Shown: piece by piece, positions 44,904 to 54,158 of the stretch
Layout of the letters: each line of letters begins with the position of its first letter
How positions within the stretch are numbered: position 1 is the stretch's first letter
Assembly: GCF_014284125.1 (NCBI RefSeq)
Contig: NZ_JACOFX010000001.1
Location: forward strand, 1-64,000
Direction: 5' to 3'
DNA from: Undibacterium umbellatum
Lineage (GTDB): Bacteria; Pseudomonadota; Gammaproteobacteria; Burkholderiales; Burkholderiaceae_D
Length of the DNA: 64,000 nt
Made by a program: the position numbers and the translations under genes
The notes under the pieces: generated by a model
What the model was told of the DNA's origin: nothing
Database searches by the model: none
Seen by the model: the letters and a program-made list of their open reading frames with translations, nothing else

Positions 44904-45548
44904 ATGAACACACAAAATTCAAACTCGCCAGAACCAAATCCCTTGCGTGTAGGCATAGGCGGCCCGGTCGGTTCTGGCAAAACCGCACTGTGCGAAATGC
45001 TGTGCAAAAGCATGCGTGACCATTACGAAATGGCAGTCATCACCAATGACATCTACACCAAGGAAGACATGGAAATCCTGTTGCGTGCCGATGCCTTGCC
45101 TGCCGAGCGTTTGATGGGGGTGGAAACAGGTGGTTGTCCGCACACCGCGATACGTGAAGATGCATCCATCAATCTGGAAGCGATAGCCCGCATGAGCGCA
45201 GATTTTCCTGACCTTGATTTGATACTGGTGGAATCCGGTGGCGACAACTTGGCTGCGACCTTTAGCCCGGAACTGTCTGACCTGACTATCTACGTCATTG
45301 ATGTGGCTGGAGGCGAAAAAATCCCGCGCAAGGGTGGGCCTGGTATTACACGCTCTGATTTGTTGATCATCAATAAAACCGACCTGGCACCGCACGTGGG
45401 TGCCAATCTCGACATCATGGCACAAGACGCCAAGCGCATGCGTGGCGAACGCCCCTTTGTATTTACCAATTTGCGTACAGGCGACGGGCTGGAGGCAGTC
45501 GTCAGCTTCATCCGCAAACAAGGCATGCTGGACGAAGTCAAAAACTAA
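44904..45548 (+). CDS. ureG: Urease accessory GTPase UreG
   Basis: The 214-residue SIMIBI GTPase has P-loop [15 protein letters not shown]. It also has [15 protein letters not shown], the metal-binding CPH motif in [33 protein letters not shown] and [11 protein letters not shown] for guanine recognition. It completes the nickel-insertion set. ureJ follows after about 25 bp. Confidence 0.95.
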   Translation: MNTQNSNSPEPNPLRVGIGGPVGSGKTALCEMLCKSMRDHYEMAVITNDIYTKEDMEILLRADALPAERLMGVETGGCPHTAIREDASINLEAIARMSADFPDLDLILVESGGDNLAATFSPELSDLTIYVIDVAGGEKIPRKGGPGITRSDLLIINKTDLAPHVGANLDIMAQDAKRMRGERPFVFTNLRTGDGLEAVVSFIRKQGMLDEVKN

Positions 45549-45574
45549 TTTCAATCTGAAATCTGGAGATCAAT

Positions 45575-46177
45575 ATGAAACTAAATAAACTGCGCTGCCT
45601 GTGTGTGGTCGCTGCCCTCGGCGGCGCCTTGATTTCATTGCCAGCTTTGGCGCATGACAGTGTGCTGCATTCCATGAATGCCTTGCAGGATGGTTTTCTT
45701 CATCCATTCACTGGGCTGGATCATTTGCTGGCAATGCTGGCGATAGGTATCTGGTCGGCACAACAAAAGCATACACATGCCTGGTTTATACCGGCCAGCT
45801 TTCCACTGGCGATGCTTGCTGGTGGCGCGCTGTATCTGCTGGGTGTCGTGTTGCCAGGCGTGGAGCATGGCATAGCAGCATCTGTGCTTGTGCTTGGACT
45901 GTTGATCAGCTTTGCGGTCAAGTTGTCTGTTGGTGCTGGTGTGGCTTTGGTGTCCGTGTTTGCGATGACGCATGGATATGCACACTGTCAGGAGATGCCA
46001 GTCTATGAATCTGCCGTATTGTATGGTGCCGGCTTCGTACTGGCGACAGCCCTGATCCATGCTGCAGGCTGGTTTGCCAGCAATACTGCTCAAGAGATGC
46101 TGACTAGCAAGTTGCCGCGCTTTGCCGGAATGATGATCACTGTGGTGGGTGCTTTTTTCCTTTCCTCACTCGCATGA
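45575..46177 (+). CDS. ureJ: HupE/UreJ-family permease
   Basis: The 200-residue product has an N-terminal signal-like helix followed by about five or six membrane helices. The family motif HPFTGLDHLLAMLAIGIW, with the conserved His and Asp, is thought to bind Ni(II). A second motif is MTHGYAHCQEMP. HupE/UreJ proteins import nickel for urease or hydrogenase. Its place after ureG fits nickel supply for urease. Confidence 0.9.
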   Translation: MKLNKLRCLCVVAALGGALISLPALAHDSVLHSMNALQDGFLHPFTGLDHLLAMLAIGIWSAQQKHTHAWFIPASFPLAMLAGGALYLLGVVLPGVEHGIAASVLVLGLLISFAVKLSVGAGVALVSVFAMTHGYAHCQEMPVYESAVLYGAGFVLATALIHAAGWFASNTAQEMLTSKLPRFAGMMITVVGAFFLSSLA

Positions 46178-46482
46178 TCCCTGTTCGTAGTTGATAAAAT
46201 CTCATTAGCCAGGCTAGGAGAGTCTATTTCTCCTAGTCTGCTGCGCCTTGTTGCACAGTAATAATCGACTGTGCCGATTTCGTCTTTCAAAATGCATACA
46301 AACATCAAGACTTGGCCGCTTTGCGGGCTTACACTTTGTCATGTTCAATCTGGCAGCGCGTGAAATAAGTTTGCAAAAGGCTTATATTTACTGTGATCGA
46401 TTTCTTCGCGATTTGTCAGCATCAGGTTCTTTGATTGATTTTCAAAAATTGACCGGTTCGCTCCGGAGACAAGGTAAATATC
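46178..46482. other. Intergenic region before the hydroxyproline operon
   Basis: This region of about 305 bp contains one inverted repeat (CTAGGAG 46214-46220 with CTCCTAG 46230-46236) without a following T run. It is therefore more like an operator or weak terminator for ureJ. The promoter for the downstream operon should also be here. No coding potential is seen. Confidence 0.4.
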
Positions 46483-47379
46483 ATGTGGCAAGGCGTCATT
46501 CCCGCAGTTACGACAAAATTCAACCAGGACGATACGCTGGACTTCAAGGAAATGGACCGCTGCTTCCGTTATTTGATGGATGCCGGTTGTGATGGTCTGA
46601 TCGCTTGCGGCTCCTTGGGCGAAGGCCCTTTGCTATCGCATGCCGAGCGTATCGATGTGCTGAAATTGACGAAAGAAGTAACTGGCAACAAGCCTGCCAT
46701 CCTGACTGTCGCCGAGGCAGCAACACGGGACGCCTGTGCTTTGGCAGAAAAAGCTGCCAAAGCTGGCGCTGACGGCTTGATGGTTGTGCCTAGCACTATC
46801 TATCACAGCAATCATCGTGAAACAGTAGCAACCCTGCGCAGCATCGCCGCTGCGGGTGATTTGCCTGTCATGATTTATTCCAACCGTCTGGCTTATCGCG
46901 TTGATGTGACAACGGACATGTTGGAAGAACTGGCTGATGACCCACGTTTTGTAGCGGTAAAAGAATCCTCTGATGACATCCGTCGCACTACAGAAATTAT
47001 CAATCGCCTGGGTAGCCGTTATGACTTGTTCACTGGCGTAGATAACCTGGCTTTTGAAGCACTGACTGCTGGTGCAACTGGCTGGGTAGCTGGCTTGGTG
47101 GTGGCTTTCCCGCATGAGACTGTGGCTATTTACCGCCTCATCAAGGCTGGCCGTTATAACGAGGCGCTGGATATCTATCGTTGGTTCCGCCCTTTGCTGG
47201 ACCTGGATGTCTCCACTTATCTGGTGCAAAACATCAAACTGGTAGAAACACTGGCCATCGATTCCAATGACCGTGTGCGTGCACCGCGTCTGCCACTGGA
47301 AGGCGAACTGCGTAGCCGTGTAGAGCAAGTGGTCAGCGCCTCTCTCGCCAATCGCCCGGTTTTGCCAACGTTTAACTGA
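46483..47379 (+). CDS. Pyrroline-4-hydroxy-2-carboxylate deaminase (LhpC type, DapA fold)
   Basis: The 298-residue TIM-barrel protein belongs to the dihydrodipicolinate synthase/N-acetylneuraminate lyase superfamily. It has GVIPAVTTKFNQDD, ACGSLGEGPLLSHAER, the Schiff-base Lys in FVAVKESSDDIRR and TGVDNLAFEALTAGATGW. Next to a D-hydroxyproline dehydrogenase and a 2-oxoglutarate semialdehyde dehydrogenase it is most likely the deaminase that turns pyrroline-4-hydroxy-2-carboxylate into 2-oxoglutarate semialdehyde. Plain DapA function is less likely here. Confidence 0.85.
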   Translation: MWQGVIPAVTTKFNQDDTLDFKEMDRCFRYLMDAGCDGLIACGSLGEGPLLSHAERIDVLKLTKEVTGNKPAILTVAEAATRDACALAEKAAKAGADGLMVVPSTIYHSNHRETVATLRSIAAAGDLPVMIYSNRLAYRVDVTTDMLEELADDPRFVAVKESSDDIRRTTEIINRLGSRYDLFTGVDNLAFEALTAGATGWVAGLVVAFPHETVAIYRLIKAGRYNEALDIYRWFRPLLDLDVSTYLVQNIKLVETLAIDSNDRVRAPRLPLEGELRSRVEQVVSASLANRPVLPTFN

Positions 47380-47420
47380 TCGTTTGTTTTAGTGAATGTG
47401 ATGGCGCAGGAAGCATGCCT

Positions 47421-48548
47421 ATGAAGACGACAGTGTGTGTCATTGGTGCTGGCATAGTCGGCACCACCTGCGCCTTGAAAATGCAGGAAGAGGGTTATCA
47501 GGTCAATTTGATTGATGCGGCTTCCCCCGGCTGTGGGGTTACCGCTGTAGGTATGGGGCATCTGGTTGCTCTGGATGAAAGCGAGCAGGAGCTGGACTTG
47601 TGTCTACTTTCTTTGCGCATGTGGAAAGACTTTTTTACTGAATTTCCAGGCATAGGTGAAGTCAGTCAATGCGGCACCTTGTGGGTGGCAGAGAACGAAG
47701 ATCAGTTGGTGGAGGCGCACCACAGGGCACAAGGCCTGAATGCCCGGCTATGGCGTGCCGAAGCCTTGACTGGCGAGCAAGTGCAAAAACTGGAGCCTGC
47801 TTTGCGCCCCGGCCTTGCTGGTGGTGTCAGGGTATTTGGCGACAGTGTGGTGTATCCCCCCAAACTCGCGCATTTCATGACCCAGCTCTTGGTCAAACGC
47901 GGTGGTAATCTGATCCTGGGTAAACGTGTTGCGCAGCTTGGTGACCAGCGCTTGGTTTTTGCTGATGGTAGCAAGCTAAATGCCGATATCATCATCGTCG
48001 CTGCTGGTCTCGAAGTAACCAAGCTCTTACCTGAAATTGCCGTGTTTGGTCGCAAAGGCCATTTGGCGATTACTGACCGCTATCCTGGTCGTCTTTCCCA
48101 TCAAATCGTCAGCATGGATTATGGTCAGGCCGCTGTCTCTGCCGATGCACTGGCAGTGGCTGCCAATGTGCAACCACGCATTAATGGGCAGTGGCTGATC
48201 GGTTCTTGCAGGCAGGATCAACAAACAGATAACAACATGGACCCCAAGGCGCTGGGTGCAGTCTTGCAGTCCGCCATGAAGTTATTACCTTGCCTGGCCG
48301 ATATGCAAATCATACGCGCCTGGGCGGGCATGCGTCCGGCATCGCCCGACGGTCGTCCTATTATTGGGCCTCATCCGGGGTTGGCTGGTGTGTGGCTGGC
48401 AGCGGGGCATGAAGGGCTGGGTGTGACGACAGCCATGGCGACAGCAAAAATGCTGGCTGACCATATTGCCGGGCGGGCAGGAAAAATAGATTATCAGCAT
48501 TATTCGCCTGAACGTTTTTTTCCTGTGCAGGAGTTGAAATATGCGTGA
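47421..48548 (+). CDS. FAD-dependent D-hydroxyproline dehydrogenase, catalytic subunit
   Basis: The 375-residue DAO-family flavoprotein has the FAD motif VIGAGIVGTTCALKMQEEGY, YPPKLAHFMTQLL, RAWAGMRPASPDGRPIIGP and AAGHEGLGVTTAMATAKML. An ATG two codons earlier (47415) is too close to the AGGA site; 47421 is better spaced. With the small ferredoxin-like protein and the second flavoprotein next door it forms a heteromeric dehydrogenase like the D-hydroxyproline dehydrogenase of Pseudomonas aeruginosa (LhpBEF). It overlaps the next gene by 8 nt. Confidence 0.85.
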   Translation: MKTTVCVIGAGIVGTTCALKMQEEGYQVNLIDAASPGCGVTAVGMGHLVALDESEQELDLCLLSLRMWKDFFTEFPGIGEVSQCGTLWVAENEDQLVEAHHRAQGLNARLWRAEALTGEQVQKLEPALRPGLAGGVRVFGDSVVYPPKLAHFMTQLLVKRGGNLILGKRVAQLGDQRLVFADGSKLNADIIIVAAGLEVTKLLPEIAVFGRKGHLAITDRYPGRLSHQIVSMDYGQAAVSADALAVAANVQPRINGQWLIGSCRQDQQTDNNMDPKALGAVLQSAMKLLPCLADMQIIRAWAGMRPASPDGRPIIGPHPGLAGVWLAAGHEGLGVTTAMATAKMLADHIAGRAGKIDYQHYSPERFFPVQELKYA

Positions 48549-48825
48549 ACACTACCCGGGCAAAGAAATAATCGCAAAAATCTGGATTAACGGCTCTCCG
48601 TTTGAGGCAACAACAGAGATGAGTGTGGCTGCGGCACTGATGCGGTATAACAATATGCAGACACGCCAGTCGGTTTCTGGCCAGCCGCGTTTTGCCGTTT
48701 GTGGCATGGGCGTATGCCAGGAATGTAGGGTGCGCATTAATGGTCACCCGCATAAACTGGCTTGCCAGGAATACTGTCGCTCAGGCATGGTGATCAATAC
48801 CGAAACCACTGGTCTGGGAGTGTGA
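48541..48825 (+). CDS. (2Fe-2S)-binding small subunit of hydroxyproline dehydrogenase
   Basis: The 94-residue protein has a ferredoxin-type cluster motif, CGMGVCQECRVRI, with a fourth Cys in KLACQEYC. This is typical of the small subunit of opine/hydroxyproline dehydrogenases. It probably passes electrons between the two flavoprotein subunits. The start overlaps the previous gene by 8 nt and its stop is 2 nt before the next ATG. Confidence 0.85.
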   Translation: MREHYPGKEIIAKIWINGSPFEATTEMSVAAALMRYNNMQTRQSVSGQPRFAVCGMGVCQECRVRINGHPHKLACQEYCRSGMVINTETTGLGV

Positions 48826-48827
48826 CG

Positions 48828-50120
48828 ATGGTGTCGGCGATTTCACCGTTTTCGACGGAAATTCTTATCATAGGTGCCGGTCCTGCGGGCCTGGCAGCGG
48901 CACTGGCCGCAGCTGAATTGTCATCCACCGTCACTGTGATCGATGAAAATCCCGCGCCTGGCGGGCAAATCTGGCGTGGTGGTCCAGGAACATGGCGCGA
49001 CCGGCGGGCACATGAACTTTGGCAAACACTGGCAAATTGCCTGAATGTGCGCACGGTTTATGGTGTACGCATTGTTGCTGCTATTTCTGACAAGGAGTTT
49101 TTGCTGGAGACAGCAGATGGCGCACAAAAATTAAGCTGGAATAAGTTGATTATCTGTAGCGGTGCCCGCGAGTTGCTCTTGCCTTTCCCAGGCTGGACTT
49201 TACCCGGCGTTACTGGTGCTGGTGGCTTGCAGGCCTTGATCAAGGGCGGTTTGCCAGTAGAGGGTAAGCGTGTCGCGGTTGCCGGTAGCGGGCCTTTGCT
49301 GCTGGCAGTGGCAGAGACAGTCATACGTGCTGGTGGCCAGGTCGTCAGTATCATAGAAACAAAAAGCAGCAAAAATCTACGTCAATTTTTCTGGGCCTTG
49401 CTCAAGTCACACCGCGGCAAGTTGTTGCAGGCGCTCAAACTGTTCTGGCAGCTTAAGTTTGTACATTACCGTCATGATGCCAGAGTGGTAAAGGCACATG
49501 GTGAGCAGCGCCTTCTTGGCATCAGCGTACAACATGGGGATAAGAAAATTGACTTGAGCTGTGATTTGCTTGCTTGCGGCTATGGTCTGTTACCCAATTT
49601 GGAAATCGGCACTCTGTTGGGATGTGAAATCAAGGATGGCAGCATCGTTGTCGATGCCAATCAGGCCAGTACCCGCGCCGATGTCTGGGTGGCAGGAGAG
49701 GCTTGTGGCATAGGCGGTGTTGACAAGGCTTTGGCAGAAGGGCACATTGCCGGTTTGGCTGCGATTGGACAGGTAGCTGAACAGGATGATATTGCGCGTC
49801 GCACCAGTGCTAGGCATTTCGCGGATTTACTCAAGAAGAGCTTTGCCACAGATGACAGCTTACGCAAGTTATGCAAGTCAGACACATTGGTGTGCCGCTG
49901 CGAGGATGTCAGCGCCAGACAATTGCGCGAACATAGTGACTGGCGTACAGCAAAGCTGATGACCAGGGCAGGTATGGGCGCCTGTCAGGGGCGTATTTGT
50001 GGCGCTGCCTGCCAATTCATGTTTGGCTGGGATGCACCAGGCTTGAGACAACCGGTTTTCCCGACGAAAACATCAACGCTCGCTGCTCTGAATGGTGTTG
50101 CGTGTGATGCTGAAAAATAA
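48828..50120 (+). CDS. NAD(P)/FAD oxidoreductase subunit of hydroxyproline dehydrogenase
   Basis: The product has 430 residues from ATG 48828 with GGGAG about 8 nt upstream. It has an FAD Rossmann motif (ILIIGAGPAGLAAALAAAEL, DENPAPGGQIWRG) and a second nucleotide-binding motif (VAVAGSGPLLLAVAETV). A C-terminal BFD-like [2Fe-2S] region follows, with VCRCEDVSARQL and GACQGRICGAAC. This is the large subunit type of heteromeric opine/octopine/hydroxyproline dehydrogenases. Confidence 0.85.
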   Translation: MVSAISPFSTEILIIGAGPAGLAAALAAAELSSTVTVIDENPAPGGQIWRGGPGTWRDRRAHELWQTLANCLNVRTVYGVRIVAAISDKEFLLETADGAQKLSWNKLIICSGARELLLPFPGWTLPGVTGAGGLQALIKGGLPVEGKRVAVAGSGPLLLAVAETVIRAGGQVVSIIETKSSKNLRQFFWALLKSHRGKLLQALKLFWQLKFVHYRHDARVVKAHGEQRLLGISVQHGDKKIDLSCDLLACGYGLLPNLEIGTLLGCEIKDGSIVVDANQASTRADVWVAGEACGIGGVDKALAEGHIAGLAAIGQVAEQDDIARRTSARHFADLLKKSFATDDSLRKLCKSDTLVCRCEDVSARQLREHSDWRTAKLMTRAGMGACQGRICGAACQFMFGWDAPGLRQPVFPTKTSTLAALNGVACDAEK

Positions 50121-50145
50121 GACTGAACAATAAGGAAGAATAAAG

Positions 50146-51576
50146 ATGAAACAACTGTATATCAATGGTAGCTGGCATGATGGCGCAAACCTAACTGTCA
50201 CTCACAGCCCTTCTGACCTGGGTGAGGTAGTAGGCGAGTACGCCAGTGCAGGTATTGAACAGGTAGAACTGGCGATTGCTGCTGCGCGCGATGCGGCAGA
50301 AGGCTGGCGCAATTCTGGTGTGCAGCAAAGGGCAGATGCGCTTGACAAGATAGGCACAGAAATCAATGAACGCAAAACCGAACTTGGCAGTTTGCTGGCA
50401 CGAGAAGAAGGCAAGACCCTGCCAGAGGCCATAGGTGAAGTAGGCCGAGCTGCTGCCATTTTCAAATTCTTTGCCCAGGAAGCCTTGCGCATACGCGGTG
50501 ACAAACTGGCCTCGGTACGTCCGAGTGTAGACGTTGATGTTACTCGCGAACCGGTAGGCGTGGTCGGCATTATCGCCCCCTGGAATTTCCCTATTGCCAT
50601 TCCAGCCTGGAAAGCTGCACCTGCGCTGGCTTATGGCAATACCGTGATTTTGAAACCTGCAGAACTGGTGCCAGGTTGTTCCTGGGCTATGGCAGAGATT
50701 ATCAGCCGTTCTGGTTTGCCTGCAGGCGTCTTCAATCTCTTGTCAGGCCCTGGCCGTATTGTCGGTGAAGCCTTGAGTAAGGACAACAGGGTGGATGCTA
50801 TCAGCTTTACAGGTTCCGTAAGCACCGGTAGCCGGGTCCTGGCAGCTTGCGCTGCACGTCGCGCCAAGGTGCAACTGGAAATGGGTGGCAAAAACCCGCT
50901 TGTGATATTGGCAGATGCTGACCTCGATGTGGCAGTCAATGCAGCAATTCAGGGTTCTTTTTTTTCTACTGGCCAGCGCTGCACGGCTTCTTCCCGTCTT
51001 ATCGTTGAAGAGAAAATTTACCCGGCATTTGTGGCCGCGATGATAGATAAACTGAAGAGCCTGAAAGTAGGACATGCCTTGCAGGCTGGTATAGATATAG
51101 GCCCGGTTGTCGACAAGTCTCAACTCGATCAGGATTTGCGTTACATTCAGATCGCCAAAGATGAAGGTGCCAAGCTGGCCTTTGGTGGCGAACGCCTGTC
51201 GCGTGATACCGATGGTTATTTCCTCAATCCGGCCCTGTTCGTTGATTGCGATCCTGCCATGCAACATACCCGGGAGGAGATCTTTGGCCCGGTAGCGTCC
51301 GTAATCCCCGCCAAAAACTATGAGCATGCGCTGCAACTGGCAAATGATACTGAATTTGGCCTGACAGCAGGGATTTGTACAACGTCATTGAAATATGCGA
51401 CTCACTTCAAGCGACATGCCCGTGCAGGCATGGTCATGGTCAACCTGCCTACGGCGGGAGTTGACTATCATGTTCCATTTGGCGGCAGCAAGTCGTCCAG
51501 TTATGGTGCCCGCGAACAGGGTAGTGCTGCTGTGGAATTCTTTACTACGATGAAGACCAGTTATACCGGTTGCTGA
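50146..51576 (+). CDS. 2-oxoglutarate semialdehyde dehydrogenase (aldehyde dehydrogenase)
   Basis: The 476-residue aldehyde dehydrogenase has PWNFPIAIPAWKAAPALAYGN, catalytic Glu in LEMGGKNPLVIL, catalytic Cys in TGQRCTASSRL and the C-terminal PFGGSKSSSYGAREQG. Its operon position makes it the enzyme that oxidises 2-oxoglutarate semialdehyde to 2-oxoglutarate, the last step of bacterial hydroxyproline breakdown. A strong terminator follows, so the operon ends here. The hydroxyproline 2-epimerase and a transporter are not seen in this window. Confidence 0.87.
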   Translation: MKQLYINGSWHDGANLTVTHSPSDLGEVVGEYASAGIEQVELAIAAARDAAEGWRNSGVQQRADALDKIGTEINERKTELGSLLAREEGKTLPEAIGEVGRAAAIFKFFAQEALRIRGDKLASVRPSVDVDVTREPVGVVGIIAPWNFPIAIPAWKAAPALAYGNTVILKPAELVPGCSWAMAEIISRSGLPAGVFNLLSGPGRIVGEALSKDNRVDAISFTGSVSTGSRVLAACAARRAKVQLEMGGKNPLVILADADLDVAVNAAIQGSFFSTGQRCTASSRLIVEEKIYPAFVAAMIDKLKSLKVGHALQAGIDIGPVVDKSQLDQDLRYIQIAKDEGAKLAFGGERLSRDTDGYFLNPALFVDCDPAMQHTREEIFGPVASVIPAKNYEHALQLANDTEFGLTAGICTTSLKYATHFKRHARAGMVMVNLPTAGVDYHVPFGGSKSSSYGAREQGSAAVEFFTTMKTSYTGC

Positions 51577-51600
51577 TCTTTTATTCGCTCTCTAGCAAGC

Positions 51601-51632
51601 AAAAAAGCAGCTGATGGCTGCTTTTTTGTTTT
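51601..51632. terminator. Rho-independent terminator of the hydroxyproline operon
   Basis: AAAAAAGCAGC pairs with GCTGCTTTTTT around a short loop and is followed by a further T run. It lies 25 bp after the dehydrogenase stop codon. Confidence 0.85.
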
Positions 51633-51803
51633 TTTGTGCCTGTTTTTGACCCATTCCTCCGTTGATATCACTGTTCAGGCCCTGATTTGTGCATTCTGTC
51701 GCAGGCCTGTGGAAGCCTCTGGCGTTCTTTTATAAGATGCTTACATCGAATCACAGAACACAAGAAATCATCAAATTCACAATTGAGCTACAGGGAGCCC
51801 ATC

Positions 51804-52166
51804 ATGAAATCCGAAACCACAACAAACATCACATCAAATAAGCGCATGGCCATCATTCTCTTATCCATCCTTGTCTTTGTCATGATAGTCATGTCATCCT
51901 TCCATGGCATGGACGTGCAGATCGATAATGAAGATATGGATGGTATAGGCGGCTTCTTTGGCATCGTGCTTGGTTGCGGGATCGCAGTTGTGGCAGTGGT
52001 TTTTGCCCTTAGCCTGACAGGCATGGTGCTGGCCAGTGTGGCGGTATTGTTATGTGTGATTTTTGCTGTGGTAGTAGGTTCTCTGGCACTGGCATTGCTG
52101 CCTTTGTTCCTCCCCATCTTGCTGGTGGTCGGTCTGGTAGCCTTGTTTTCTCGCAAAACTACTTGA
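51804..52166 (+). CDS. Small hydrophobic membrane protein
   Basis: The 120-residue protein starts at ATG 51804 with GGGAG 7 nt upstream. It has three or four membrane helices (residues about 15-32, 47-72, 75-98 and 98-115) and a short acidic loop, QIDNEDMDGIGGF. No family is recognised. It stands alone between the hydroxyproline operon terminator and a convergent TetR gene, about 30 bp apart. A short hairpin without a T run (ATAGCTA/TAGCTAT) separates the two. Confidence 0.6.
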   Translation: MKSETTTNITSNKRMAIILLSILVFVMIVMSSFHGMDVQIDNEDMDGIGGFFGIVLGCGIAVVAVVFALSLTGMVLASVAVLLCVIFAVVVGSLALALLPLFLPILLVVGLVALFSRKTT

Positions 52167-52194
52167 GTAATCGCTTGTATAGCTACCTGACTAG

Positions 52195-52851
52195 CTATTG
52201 AGGTTTGGTACGTAAAATAAATTGTATGGCTTGCTCCGCAAGTTCATCAATACTGATCCCGGAACCGCGCCTATACCATTGCGCAGTCCAGTTCAGCGTA
52301 CCAAACATCAGCAATTTGTCGATACGGGTTGGCATGGCCCAGTCTCCTGAAGCATGCAGGGCAATGATGACTTGCTCCCATGCTGCTTCATACCTGTCCT
52401 TGAGTGCAATGATGCGTGCGCGGGCCGGTTTGTCCAACGCACGCCATTCATACAGCAAGACAGCAATAAAATCATGTTCGGGCGCCAGCAAGGTATTCAG
52501 ATGCACTTTGACCAGATGTTGAAAAGCAAGGCGTGGCGGCAAATCTGCCAAGGTCAGTTTCTCTATTTCTTCCAATGATTTTTGCATGCCTTGCTCCATC
52601 ACGGCGACCAGGATGTCTTGCTTGGTCTTGAAGTGATAAAACCAGCTGCCAGACTGTATCCCCACGGCGGCAGCGATATCGCGCACGGTGGTGTTGTCGT
52701 ATCCCTTTTTCCTGAATAGTTGTGCTGATTTTCTGATCAAATCCTGGCGTATGCTCTCAGAGTCATCCAGCACCGGGCGACCGCGTTTTTTTGTGGTTTC
52801 TGCGCCTGGCAATGCTTGGCCTGTCGTGTCTGTGATAATTTCTTTAGGCAT
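52195..52851 (-). CDS. TetR-family transcriptional regulator
   Basis: The 218-residue protein has the helix-turn-helix SAQLFRKKGYDNTTVRDIAAAVGIQSGSWFYHFKTK (residues about 40-75). A helical ligand domain follows (HDFIAVLLYEWRALDKPARARIIALKDRYEAAW). It is divergent from the acyl-CoA dehydrogenase/CoA-racemase pair, so it most likely represses it in response to an acyl-CoA. The intergenic region contains a candidate operator. Confidence 0.88.
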   Translation of the reverse strand: MPKEIITDTTGQALPGAETTKKRGRPVLDDSESIRQDLIRKSAQLFRKKGYDNTTVRDIAAAVGIQSGSWFYHFKTKQDILVAVMEQGMQKSLEEIEKLTLADLPPRLAFQHLVKVHLNTLLAPEHDFIAVLLYEWRALDKPARARIIALKDRYEAAWEQVIIALHASGDWAMPTRIDKLLMFGTLNWTAQWYRRGSGISIDELAEQAIQFILRTKPQ

Positions 52852-52895
52852 TGCTATTGGGGATAGTCTTCTAAAAAATGTGTTGGGTGCTTTTC

Positions 52896-52939
52896 TGATT
52901 GATCTTGATGGTAACCTTAAATATAGCCGCTATCAATCA
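52896..52939. promoter_or_regulatory. Candidate TetR operator
   Basis: TGATTGAT (52896-52903) and its exact inverse ATCAATCA (52932-52939) lie between the divergent TetR and acyl-CoA dehydrogenase genes. The 28-bp spacing is longer than in most TetR operators, so it may be two half sites or chance. Confidence 0.3.
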
Positions 52940-52992
52940 AGCGAGAAAAAATCAGGCACAAATGCCTGAGACCATAACAATGGAGACACAGT

Positions 52993-54135
52993 ATGAAAAT
53001 CAAACCAAGCTGGATGACGCCAGAGCTGGAAACTTTTCGAGACGCAGTACGCCGTTTTGTCGATGCCGAAGTCACTCCACACCAGGAGCGCTGGAAAAAA
53101 CAACAACATGTAGACCGCGATATCTGGGACAAGGGTGGTGCCATGGGTCTCTTGTTGGCTGACATACCTGAAGAATACGGCGGCTCTGGTGGCAGCTTTG
53201 CCCATCAATCCGTCGTTTTTGAAGAGCTGACTTATGCCGGTGACATGGCCTTTGGCATACATGTGCATGCGATAGTTGCCCATTATATTTTGAACCAGGG
53301 TACGGAGGAGCAAAAGAAAAAGTATTTGCCCAAGCTGGCCTCAGGCGAAATGATCGCCGCTATCGCCATGTCTGAACCCGGTGCAGGGTCTGACCTCAAA
53401 GGCATACGAACGACCGCGAGACGTGAGGGTGACAGTTATGTCATCAATGGTTCCAAGACTTTTATATCGAACGGCTATATGGCCGATCTGGTGGTGGTCG
53501 TGACCAAGACTGACCCTGAAGCTGGAGCTAAAGGTACATCGCTGATCATGGTAGAAACCAAAGACTGCCCAGGCTATCGGGTAGGGCGTATACTGGAAAA
53601 GATAGGTCAAAAAGGCCAGGATACTTGCGAACTTTTCTTTGATGATGTGCGCGTGCCGCTGGACAGGGTACTCGGTGGCGTTGAAGGCAAGGGTTTTACC
53701 CAACTGATGACAGAATTGCCTTATGAACGCACGATACTGGGCGTGTCTGGCGTTGCCGCCATAGAGCGCGCACTGGATCTGACGATCACCCATACCCGTG
53801 AGCGCAAAGCCTTTGGTCAGGCCCTGATAGAAATGCAGAATACTCGTTTTGTATTGGCAGAGATCAAGACCGAGGCAACCATAGCCCGTACCTTCATTGA
53901 CCGCTGTATCGTTGACATGATGGAAGGGCGCATGGATACCGAGCTGGCATCAATGGCCAAATACTGGATATCTGATTTGCAGTGCAAGGTCATCGACCAG
54001 TGCCTGCAATTATTTGGCGGTTACGGCTACATGCTGGAATACCCGATAGCGCAAATGTATGTCGATGCGCGGGTACAGCGCATCTATGGTGGTGCCAATG
54101 AAATCATGAAAGAAATCATTTCACGTAATCTATAA
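52993..54135 (+). CDS. Acyl-CoA dehydrogenase
   Basis: The 380-residue flavoprotein has AIAMSEPGAGSDLKGIRTTARREGD and the FAD-binding FISNGYMADLVVVVTKTD. C-terminal motifs are QLFGGYGYMLEYPIAQMYVDARVQRIYGGANEIMKEII. Length and motifs fit a medium-, short- or branched-chain acyl-CoA dehydrogenase. It is in an operon with an alpha-methylacyl-CoA racemase-like gene (24 bp on), which suggests degradation of branched or methyl-branched acyl chains. The TetR gene upstream is the probable regulator. Confidence 0.9.
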   Translation: MKIKPSWMTPELETFRDAVRRFVDAEVTPHQERWKKQQHVDRDIWDKGGAMGLLLADIPEEYGGSGGSFAHQSVVFEELTYAGDMAFGIHVHAIVAHYILNQGTEEQKKKYLPKLASGEMIAAIAMSEPGAGSDLKGIRTTARREGDSYVINGSKTFISNGYMADLVVVVTKTDPEAGAKGTSLIMVETKDCPGYRVGRILEKIGQKGQDTCELFFDDVRVPLDRVLGGVEGKGFTQLMTELPYERTILGVSGVAAIERALDLTITHTRERKAFGQALIEMQNTRFVLAEIKTEATIARTFIDRCIVDMMEGRMDTELASMAKYWISDLQCKVIDQCLQLFGGYGYMLEYPIAQMYVDARVQRIYGGANEIMKEIISRNL

Positions 54136-54158
54136 ACAAAAAAAGACGGGAATAGAAC

